A stretch of DNA of 64,000 nucleotides from Rhynchonema sp. JSB1_4 (Eukaryota; Nematoda; Chromadorea; Monhysterida; Xyalidae). The translations under genes and the position numbers were made by a program. Location: NCBI GenBank assembly GCA_030248065.1, contig JASAMV010003861.1, forward strand, positions 1-64,000, in the 5' to 3' direction. Below, piece by piece: positions 48,901 to 58,900 of this stretch (positions are counted from its first letter, which is position 1; every line of letters starts with the position of its first letter). Under the pieces are notes generated by a model that made no database searches, was not told where the DNA came from, and was given only the letters and a program-made list of their open reading frames with translations.

Positions 48901-51900
48901 TGACCTATTTTTGTCCCTTTTTGGAAAAAAATTCTTCATAAAAAGGGTATTTTGGCGACTTTTGAGAACATTGACCTGAAAATCACACATTTTAGGCCTA
49001 AAAATGCCCATTTTAGGCCTAAAAATGTCCATTTTAGGTTAAAATTGGGGGAGATAGTGTACCCGGAGGGGGAGATAGGGGGATAGTGTACCACCCGAGG
49101 GGGAGATAGCGCACCCGAGGGGGGACCCCCCTCCCCCCCAGGAACTACACTGCCCGGCCAGCTATCTATGTCTATCCAGGTCGCACAATGACTATATGAG
49201 AATCCATCAAAATTTTTTCTTTTTTTTCTTTTTTGTCATAAACAGCAATACGTTTTACTCATATTACTTATCGACATTGCAACAGTAATGCAATTTACAA
49301 TTTATTAATTTCTTAAATATTTTTTTTCTCTAAAAACACAATTTTTTCTTTTAAAATTTATCATTTTTACTAAGTGAGTTTAACATGGCGATTGTGCTAT
49401 TCGGCTGACGAGCGGGGGGCACAACGTCACGCCGATGGTCTCGAATACCCCGCGAAACCTAGGCGTAGACAGGACTCCAAATTAATTTTTTCAATAATTT
49501 GCTATATACAACGGTCACACAATCCTCTCGCATCCCTTTCTTTAATTGACAAGCAAGCAGGTCTTTTTTTCAAAATTCACTAGGTGCAACTTAGGTGCAA
49601 CCCCCCAATATTTAGGTGCAAGCTGGCCAAAGTAGGTGCAACCCCCTATTTTGGACAAAAAAAGGCCAATTTTAGGCTTTTTTGCCAGGTTGTGTGTTCA
49701 ATGCTATTTGCGTGATTTTAGAAGTTCAATAAAGTTGTAACGCAATGAATGCCTTTTCCTTTAGCAAAAGCAAACTTTTCAGGGAAAGTTCAATATTTTG
49801 TAGCACATTTTGTACTAGTTTCATTTGAGAACCGATTGAGAAGAAAACGAAACAGTAAAATTTTCATGTCACCATATCCACATTTGGGGGTCACGTACGA
49901 ATCAATTACTTTCGCTGTTCATTTACAGTGTGGGTATCTAATACTGTTGTCATGCTCTGCTCTAGTTCTAGTCAGTGTAGTTCATGGGGGAGGGGGTCCC
50001 CTCCTAAGGTACACTAACCGCCGCGACCAAGGTACACTAGTACACTAACCGCCGCACCAGGTGCACTAACCGCCGCAATTTTTGCCTAAAATAGGCATTT
50101 TTAGCCCAAGATGGGCATTTTAGGCCTAAAATGGGTAATTTTCAGGTCAATGTTGTCAAAAGTCGCCAAAATACCCTACTTATGGAGATTTTTTTCCAAA
50201 AAAGGGCAAAAATAGGTCAATTTTTTTACCTCAAAGAAGGACTTTTTCCTGAATTTTGGTCTTCCCCCCTCCTTCCCCCCACAGGGAGGTACGCTAACCG
50301 CCGCACCGACAAAGTGGGTAGGTTCACTAACCGCCACGCCGGACCAGGAACTACACTGATCCTGGTACAGCATGTATTTGTTTTGAATCTTATCACCAGC
50401 ACACCAGGTACTAACTGTGTACGAAATCAATCAATCAGGTCAATATTTTTTGTCGATGTCGACCAAATGCTTCGATGGAATTTATTGGAAGGAATGAAAA
50501 TCCGCGCAGCGCATTTTTTTGTTTCTAAGCTTTCCAACCTTAAAAGATGCTGTATAAATGCTAAATTAAGCAAATAAGGGCCCAAAATTTTAGGTGCAAC
50601 CTTGCACCTAACCCTGAATTTTTAGGTGCAATTCTGATTTTTTTAGGTGCAAATTGCACCTAAAAAGTGTCTAAAAAAACTATGCAAGCAAGAAAATTCA
50701 AGTTGACATTGCGCGGCAACGTGTAATCACTCATAAAGTGTGCAGAAAGCGAAATGTTTCAGAGATTAAAAACGTGGTTGACTGGCTGGTTTTTTTCAGA
50801 TGGAAATGTTTTGTAAGAAATACAAATAGCGCAGTGGAAAGAGAGCCCCCCATCAGTGGTGTAGCTACCCAGGCGGGGCGGCAACCTACTGTAGCACCAA
50901 AAATATGGGGCCGAGCTAGGGGGGAACAAAATTTCTTTAGGTCTAAATATTGATTAAAATGTACTCCAAAACGCTAATATCGGTCGCAGCGCGCGATTTT
51001 TCGCCTATTTGAGTGAAAAATACCGATTTTATACCATTTGAGCCAAAAAATTGCAACTTACTGTACCAGCCACCGGGCGGCGACCTACCTACTGTACCAG
51101 GCTGGAGCGTCAACCTACCTACCTACTGTACCTAGGGGGGACTGACTCCCCACCCAGCTACACCAGTAGTGGGCAGTCTAGTGGCAGGCAGATGGTTGCA
51201 AGGTATTCCCCTGCCCAGCCTCCGGAAGGCTGTCCGAAAAAAAGGTGTTTTTGCATGCATTATACAGCAGAATTGGCCAAAAATTGGTACTTTTTTACAT
51301 TTTGACCGAAAGTTTGCCTAAAATAGCAATGATATGGACATTTGCGAGCGGAGCGCGCGATTTTTGGGGGTTTGAGGTCGAAAAAATACCCATTTTTTGC
51401 CTGTGAAAACCATAAATCGATGCTTGCAAGGTATCCTCCGGGATGGTTGCAAGGTACTTACCCTTCTCCCCCCATCCCCCCAGCCACTACACTGCCAGTG
51501 GGTACAATACCCCGGGCCAGGGTCCCCGGCCCGGTATCTCCCACTCTTTTTGGCCGCAATGTACAGTATCTCCCCCTCAAAAGGAGCCACACAGCCACAG
51601 CACTGATTCTGGTATTGGGTATTATTACTGAAGCTGCGCTGGTATTGGTTAAGGGGTTTGCCCAGGTATTTATTGGGTCAAACATCAAATCCAATACCCA
51701 ATACCAATCCAGAAAAACCCAAACCCAAACCCAATTTTCAGAAAGTCAGTCACCAAGTTCGGCCGAGAAAAACCCTGATTGAGAAGGTTCTTTTTCGTCT
51801 TCATACTCTTCATATGCGTGCACAGGGTAACGGTCTGTTTTTTTTTGCATTTACAACGAATGGCGGACTGAAACGAAAACCACGTCAACCTGCAGGATCA

Positions 51901-52181
51901 AAATTTGCATCATCCTCATCGTCATTCCTCCGTCGTTTGGCCGACCGTCCGCTTTTCGCGGTCGTCCGTCGTCGTGCGGCCGGAGACTTTCGCTCATCAG
52001 CCACATCTAAATTGTCCGATTCGTTCTCCCTTTCCCTCTCTTCTTCCGAATTATCGTTATCGTGCTCTTCGACTTTTTCATTGTTTGATTCTACCGCTTG
52101 GCCATCGTCGTCTCCGTCTGGTAATTGTGGATACATAAGGCCGTACGATGCTCCGCTACGAGTGCTGCGATGTTCGGTCAT
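45976..52181 (-). CDS. TOR1AIP: Torsin-activating cofactor, TOR1AIP (LAP1/LULL1) family
   Basis: Four exons, 52181-51890, 47485-47336, 47110-46679 and 46400-45976, join in phase 1 at every junction to 432 residues. The N-terminal part (1-150) is charged, with Glu/Asp-rich and RRR/KRRR basic tracts, and would face the nucleoplasm or cytosol. One membrane span lies at about 169-186 (YFIIGFLTIMCVM). The luminal domain follows, with CVLFFGDEK, LPPQIALPL, QLCDNDNAPRKRAALLMTV and near the end LPALWSRIGNHVICV. Arg413 in LWSR matches the arginine finger of human LAP1 and LULL1 (the LWSRISHLVLPV motif), which completes the torsin ATPase site, and a Cys near the C-terminus is kept. It would therefore activate a torsin in the nuclear envelope or ER. 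Intron 1 is 4.4 kb and full of hAT MITEs. It is divergent from E2F. Confidence 0.87.
47640..48765. other. Large intron of TOR1AIP, left part
   Basis: Contains low-complexity TTAGTAGCAAATTGC repeats (48,190-48,270), C/G-run stretches and, at 48459, the left end of a CAGTGATGTAGTTGG-type hAT MITE whose right end is not clear. No gene is seen on either strand. Confidence 0.4.
48766..49152. mobile_element. hAT MITE, G-run family, copy 1
   Basis: Ends are CACTGTAGTTCCTGG and CCAGGAACTACACTG. A perfect 8-bp duplication CCCGGCCA lies at 48758-48765 and 49153-49160. The interior has repeated GGGGGAGATAGTGTACC units and TTTTAGGCCTAAAA palindromes. Confidence 0.88.
49153..49972. other. TOR1AIP intron, between MITEs
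   Basis: Holds a GGTCGCACAATGACTATATG end at 49178 (MITE family of 5980-6240), T-rich tracts at 49,210-49,350, and AGGTGCAACC repeats at 49,585-49,640 that recur at 50,590-50,660. No gene. Confidence 0.45.
49973..50358. mobile_element. hAT MITE, G-run family, copy 2
   Basis: Ends are CAGTGTAGTTCATGG and CCAGGAACTACACTG. The flanks GTTCTAGT and ATCCTGGT are only weakly alike (5 of 8). The interior has CACTAACCGCCGC repeats and the same GGCCTAAAATG core as copy 1, in inverted order. Confidence 0.75.
50854..51168. mobile_element. hAT-like MITE, CAGTGGTGTAGCTACCC family
   Basis: The left end CAGTGGTGTAGCTACCC and right end CCCAGCTACACCAGTAG are inverted with mismatches. The interior repeats ACCTACTGTACC. 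It abuts the next element at 51174. Confidence 0.55.
51174..51494. mobile_element. hAT MITE, G-run family, CAGT(C/G)TAGTGGC type
   Basis: Ends are CAGTCTAGTGGC and GCCACTACACTG. The flanks GTAGTGGG and CCAGTGGG match at 6 of 8. It contains GGTTGCAAGGTA repeats and a GAGCGGAGCGCGCGATTTTT core also seen at 59,718. Confidence 0.75.
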
Positions 52182-52439
52182 TTTCCCGAGCTTGAGACTG
52201 GAAAAGATCAGCAAAGTTTGACAAGAATAATAAAATTGCTGCAAAAGTGCAAACAAAATTTGAAATTCGTGAAAATAATATAATTTCCGTGCCGGGAAGA
52301 CTCATTATAAATAAAACGGATTAAACGGATTAACCGGATTAAACGGATTTTTGCGTGCTGGGGGGAAGACTCATTATTTCTTTGAAAATAAAACGGATTA
52401 AACGGAATCCAGCTGGAACTTGGTCCAGGAACCAATGTT

Positions 52440-52552
52440 TGGGCTCAGGTTTGAGCTCAGGCTTAGGCTTAAGCTTACGCTCACGTTTAGGCATATATGT
52501 TGGCTTCAGTCTTGACTCAGGCTTAAACTTAGGCTTAGGCTTAGGCTGAATA
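52440..52552 (+). repeat. Degenerate TTAGGC (nematode telomere-type) hexamer array
   Basis: Near-period-6 repeats of AGGCTT/TTAGGC: the clearest run at 52528-52545 reads CTTAGGCTTAGGCTTAGG, with degenerate units over the previous 90 bp. Single TTAGGC pairs recur at about 55,268 and inverted at 56,982. TTAGGC is the telomere repeat of most nematodes. Confidence 0.7.
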
Positions 52553-52600
52553 CACACCGGGCACATACAACATGCATAATGAGTCTTCCTGGGAAACGGA
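52543..52600. repeat. Repeat shared with 53646-53703
   Basis: AGGCTGAATACACACCGGGC continuing to CTTCCTGGGAAACGG is identical or nearly so at 53646-53703. Both are followed or preceded by GGAAGACTCATTA inverted motifs, so they are probably ends of one element type. Confidence 0.75.
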
Positions 52601-52925
52601 ACGTCTTTACGTCATTACGTCTTAAAAATGTCTGTGATAAGGACATATTAATGGTGCTTATTAAGCTGTTCGAACGCAATGCTATCCTGTTCACCAGATA
52701 TAGACTCTATGATCGAAAAGATTTTGCTCACTGCATTAGCTCTGATTTTTTATAGATGTCCCACGGTCTGTTGCTTTGTATTTCGGTTCATTATGTTTAT
52801 TTCCCCCTGCTTTGGTCCCTCTCTTTGTCCCTGTTTTAGTTTATTTTATTTTTTTGAAAATTTTTAGATATCAATCCAGCCTGCCAGTAATATTCACCAA
52901 CAATTAATTTCCTTTGAAATCGATA

Positions 52926-55900
52926 ATGCCTGGACATGTTCGACAACGCGGCAATAAACGAAGACGCGATGACGATGGTGACTCTGGTTCATCTTCAAAA
53001 TCTGACTCGGATTCCGATACCGTGAGTTTTTTATTTTTCGTTTTTATTTCTGTTTTGGATCGCATTCTGTGTTTTTTGCTCCGCCATTCACACATTTACG
53101 CATGTTTTTTATGTATTTTCCTGCTCTCATCGCGCTTGTTTTTATCTTCAGCCTCAGTTTTTGCCTTCTGTTTTTTAAATTTTACCTTTTTTGCCCCAGT
53201 TAGTTGCAGGTAGAACAGCAGGATGTACTGAAGACCCGCTTGGGTGTACTTTTTAAAGTACAGGCCTAACTGCTGTTCTGAATCGGTGCTTGTCTACATT
53301 CATGGCCGAAACAAGACAGCCATTTATCTAGCTATTATTAATTTCTTCTTTCGTTAATTTAATTTCTAATTTTCCTAGTCTAGAAAATGGTTGTAAAAGC
53401 CGATTCTCTAGGAACTCGTTTTTTCTCTGCTTTTTATGGGGCTAGGTTGTTAGTTTATTTAGTATTTTACAAAAAAAGTTTTTATTTTTGCGCAATTTTT
53501 TAAATTTGCTCTTGCTCGCTTTTTTGCCTTCATTTATTTCTCTGTTTTTTCCTTTTCATTGCTGCCTTCATCAAGCTCTCACTTTTTATGGTGTCTTCTA
53601 CTAATAGATAATATTAATCTGTCACAACTTTCCATTTTTATAATTAGGCTGAATACACACCGGGCACATACAACATGCATAATGAGTCTTCCTGGGAAAC
53701 GGCCCTGGGGGGAAAACTCATTACGGGGATTCCGTTTAATCCGTTTTATTTTCAAAGAAATAATGAGTCTTCCCGCCAGAGCCTCTGCAGGATAAACTGA
53801 TTACAATAGTAATGAGTCTTCCATCAACCATAATTTCAGCATTCAGCTTCTTGTTGCGATCGGAAAGAGTGGGCATTGGTCGGTACGATTCGGCAGCAAA
53901 TCGCTTATTTTTGCGGCAAATTCGGCATCGAAGGTAGGCAAAACTGGGTAAAACTACTATTTTTGGCTTCGTACGCATTTCTGGAGCATAATGGAATTAT
54001 AGTGAGCAAAAAATAAAATATGATATGCTTGTGTGTCCCAAAATTATCAAAAACTATGTTGAATTGAACAGACCCTGTGCGATTGTGCTCATCGCTGATG
54101 GGCTGACCGCTTGCACAGCTATAATCTGATTGGTTGCTAGGATTCAAAGAAAAGCCGTTGAATTGAAATTTGCAGAAAGATTGACTAATTTTCGTGCCGG
54201 GAAGACTCATCAAAACGGCTGTATCTTTCGTGGACGCATGCTCGGACGGGTGGATTTCCGTATAATTACCGTATTGTCGGAAATAGAACCCGGGGGGTCT
54301 ATTTTTTCACTGGGGTCATTTTGGGGGGTTCAATTTATTGGGGGGGGGTCAATTATTGGGGGGGGGGTTATATTTTTCATTGGGCCCCCGACGAAAAAAA
54401 TCATTGTTAATAACGCCCATAAAAATGGCTTGTTTTCGGTATTTTCTAACTTCAACAGCGGCAATTATGCTTAAAAAGCTGTATTCTGTTGTGTACGCAA
54501 GCTTAAACAACGTTTGACACAACAACACAGCCCTACCATACCACTAATCTGTGGTACGGTGAAGGTTGGGGCTGGGGGTGGGGTTCTATTAATGGGGGGT
54601 TCTATTTTTGATTTCGAGCCATTTAGGGGGGGGGGTTCAATTAATGGGGGGTTCTATTTCCGACAATACGGTAGTCGCTCGTATTGCAGATGTGGAGTTA
54701 TAGTACGCGAAAGTTTTGTGCTTTTTGAAAGCAACGAACCAGAGATTAGGATCGGGCCGGGTAACCTCTGCCCGGCCCGATGTGAAAGTCCAAAATCGCG
54801 GCCCGGCCCGATTTTGGGATTGGGGTCAAAGGAAAAAATGGTAAAAAAAGAGCAAAATTTTCAAAAAAAAATTTTTGGGGAAGCATCTTTATGTTTCTGT
54901 GATTCGCTTTCTTTTCTTTTATCCCCGTCCATTTGGGCCCCCACAAAAAATGTGCACATCGCAATTTTTTGGGATTTTTGGTAAAAAATGCGCTTTTGGC
55001 TTGAACATTGAGCAGTTCGGGCCGGGTCGGGCCGGCAATCTCTGCATTGCAACGAACCCTTTTTGGTCAGTTCTTGTTTAATCTCCAATTGTTGTTTGGA
55101 CAATTTGTCCAATTGTTTAATCTCCAATAAGAATTGTTTTCCGCACATTTTATATTTTTCGGGGTTTTTCGTTTTCGGGGTTTTTCATTTTCGGCGTTTT
55201 ATTTTCGGGGTTTTTATTTTTCGGGGTTTTTTATGAACGAACATTTTGTTCAGGCTTTCCTTCAGGGTTAGGCTTAGGCTGCCAGCCAGGAAGACATGAA
55301 CAAAGGAGAATTACCTAACTTGTGCCCGAACTGTGCCAGTGCCCATTTTTTTGGTGCACGAACGACATGAATACCCTTCTGTAACCAAAAGATTTGTTTT
55401 CCGCACATTTTATATTTTTCGGGGTTTTTCGTTTTCGGGGTTTTTTTCGGGGTTTTTCATTTTCGGGGTTTTATTTTCGGGGTTTTTATTTTTCGGGGTT
55501 TTTTGTTCGGCGTTTTTTTTCGGGGTTTTTTTCGGGGTTTTCGACCCCACCCCACCACTACTAGGCATGGGCACAATACCGATTTTTAGGCCCACCCAAT
55601 ACTGTAAAAACCTAAATAGAAGGGGGGCTCTATTAACTCACTGACCCCATTTTGGGGAGCTCCATTCCGGGGGCTCTATTAATTCACTGACCCGAACCTG
55701 AAAAAATTGTTCCCAGAAATACCCAACACCTGGCCTCTGACGTAATACCCAATTCTCAATACCCAATACCAGCTGAGCAGACCCACCCAATACCCAATAT
55801 CAGGCGTGGCACCCAATACCCAATGCCTGGCCCAGTACCAAAGTTGAAGATTATCTGGGAAAATTTTGACTTTTTGGTCGTTTAAAACGATGATGAAAGT

Positions 55901-58900
55901 GCTTTTCTGTCATTTGAGAAGCAAGTTCAGTTGTCTGGTATGGACACTCCAAGGAATTTCTGATCAGAAAACGTCAATTTGAGGGAAAAACTGGAAAAAA
56001 TTAGACAAATTATGGGTCATTTTGGTATTGCCTGAATGGAATCGCAGCACCCACCCAATACCCAATACCAGGTATTGATTCAGTATTGGGTACCCAACAC
56101 CACACCCACTACCAGGTATTGGGTGTTTATTGGGTGGTATTGGGTATTGTGCCCATGCCTAGTCACTACAACCAATCGAGTCACACTTCGAAAGGTCTGC
56201 CTGGTACGGAGGTGACGATGATTTTGTCAGAAAGTGTTATTTCGTTGAATTGTCAGACAAAAAAGCTCGATCAAATTCACATGAATCAACAAGGCGCTCA
56301 TGTTGTGGTCAAACCGATCCCGATTCGGGGTGATCAGCGAGTGGCGTTCACGCGACGCACGGTCGCATCGATGGACGGCGGACGGGCTGTGAAATTTGAG
56401 GAGGTTTGCATTGCTAAACTGTGGTGTTTTCTTCAAATTTTCACTTAATTGATTAATTCACTTTGCTAATATTCTCTAGATCCCCCTCCACCGTCCGACC
56501 GAAGTGGCGTCCCCAATGCGTCGCCATAATCTGCGCAGTGCTCAACCTCAATTTTCCTCGCCCGAAACAAGTCGACTTCTTTCCGTGGCACCTGATTGTA
56601 CGACAACAATAGCAGCTACCTCATCGTCTCAGCAACGTGCCTTGCTCAGCAGTAGAAATGTGCGTATTTTATGCCCTTTTTCGCGTGGAAAAAATTGGGC
56701 ACTCCCGGAATATACGGGACCTGACCAAAATAGACCAAATGGGCTCTGAAAGGACATAAAACTTTTCCTGTGGTTTTCATGGATGCTGAAAACGACGGAA
56801 AGTATTTTTACATCATTAGATCTGCAAGCCTTGTGTCATTTTGTCCCAAATCATTGCCAAAATATCGGTTGGCGGTAATGCTTAGACGGGTTCGAATCCC
56901 ACCGTGGACAACCACCTCGAAGTGTGAAGCTGAACTTTTTTTTGGATTTTATGCTTTGTATGGACAGGTATGCTGGTGCCAACGCCTAAGCCTAATACTA
57001 AACATAAGCCTGGGGATAAGGCACAAACGGGTGGACAAGAGCTCCAAGCAGCTTGTCAGGCTTATTCAGGTTCAGTCAGGTTTTCAGGTGTCAGGCTTAG
57101 CTGCGATGTCAAAATGGTTTCCATAATCGTTTTCAGCGCCTCTGAAAACCACAGGAAAGATTTTATCGCATTTCAGTGCCGATTCAGAAGTTTTCTGGCT
57201 AGGTCCCGTATATTCCGGGAGTGCCAAAAATTGTAACGCTGTTTAATCCTGCGAATGAAATAAGCCTTTTTCCACTCGAATCCAAAAAAAACATCCATAT
57301 AGAATCAGTGATGTAGTTGGTCCGAGCAAGAAAGCTAGCTAGCTGGAGGGGTCCGACGCAAGAAAGCTAGCTAGCTAGCCGGGTACCCCGATTTGGGGGG
57401 TATTGGTCCAGAAGTCAAAAACAGGGGTATAAAAATTGGTCGAAATTATGCTAAAATAAGCCTTAAAATGCGTATTTTTGTGCACGTGTGAGAAAATTTG
57501 AACGAGTTTGACCATTTTGGCCCATAAAATGGTCATTTTGGCACTAAAATCAACATTTTTTTTACTTGGTGACCGGAGCAAGAAAGCTAGCTAGCCAGTT
57601 TGGGGGGTGTGGGTTTCGGAGCAAGAAAGCTACCTAGCAGTTGGGGGTAATACCCCCCATACCCCCCCCCCCCAACCACATCACTGTATAGAATTCTATT
57701 TTTGGTGCGTTGCGAGTTTCTACGACAATAGGACTTCAGTTCAAATTTGATAAGAGGCGCTCGCACTGACGAGCCCTGTGGCGCCTGCGCCTGTCTGCGA
57801 AAGCAGGTTGAAACAGGCTTCTGTGCATTCGCACTGACGATGATCCTCCCGTCAGCGAAAGCAGTCTCAGCTGGCGACCAAAGGCTCCCGTTGCTCAACA
57901 AATCATATTTTTATGCCATTTTTGAATCCAACAAATATTTCAGCTGCAGCAACAGAACAACACGCCCGAGTCGGTCACCCCCCTGCCAGTCGAATATTCG
58001 TCACCATCGAGCAGCAATGCCAAACGTGCACTAGCATCCTCCGTGCCCGTCAATCCCGCTGCTGGATGGTCAGCCAAACATCTCCAATACACGCCAAGTC
58101 CACCGCAGGTCAGCCGCACATAATTGACTGTTTTTATGACCAGCGGGCCAATCTATTATGATTGGTAATTGGTCAATTTGTGATTTATGTGTCTCGCGTG
58201 TCTTTCGCGGCAAAAATATTGGTTTCTTCCGAGTTGCAAGGCTTACGCGTATCAAACGTGGTCAGCCGACCTAAAAGTTTTTTTTATTTGTTCTCTTTGA
58301 AATGTTTACGTTGCCAGCTAGACACTTGTCTTGGATTGAAAACATATCGAATCTTGTAGTTTTGATTGATATCCATACTTCGAAAATCAAGTCACCCATA
58401 AATGAACAAGATCACAAGTTTGATTCATAATCGGCAACGACCCAGTGGCGCTTGAGTCGGGGTCGAACTATTCCCATTTGTCTTATTAGTTTGCAAAAAG
58501 TGTCTTTTGTATTCAGGCTCGACGTCGTCTCAATCTTGAATCAGCCATTTCCACGTCCGCCAGTAAACGACCAACCAAGTCAGAATCTGCCAGAAAAACG
58601 GGACCGGCGGCCAAAAAGCCACGACTAAAGGGTGCTGATCAAGATCATTCAGGTGACTGAGTAGAATACGAAACACAACCATTGCCATTGCCAGCCAATC
58701 GCTTCATCTGTGCTTGAAGGTATAGGCAAACTACACCAACGTGAGCTCGATTTCGCAGCTGTCAGAGTGGTGAAACATTCTGGCATGGCTGCTGATTTGG
58801 GAAATGTTACGTGTTGAAGAATACAAAATGAAGAGTCATGATTTTCTCTTTCTTTTCGTTTTGAGTACACATGTGTCAGCTGCGCGGCTTGTTGACTGTG

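Larger units (their letters stand above)
52182..52925. promoter_or_regulatory. Shared divergent upstream region of TOR1AIP and E2F
   Basis: The start codons (minus 52181, plus 52926) are 744 bp apart and point away from each other, so promoters for both must lie here unless untranslated exons exist. The interval is partly filled by repeats: GGAAGACTCATTA motifs, TTAAACGGA repeats and TTAGGC-like units. I cannot point to a defined TATA box or an E2F-site pair. Confidence 0.45.

Noticed and set aside
55158..55545. Ciliate-type telomere repeats (TTTTGGGG)
   Set aside because: Units read TTTTCGGGG with irregular spacing, inside an intron of a metazoan E2F gene.
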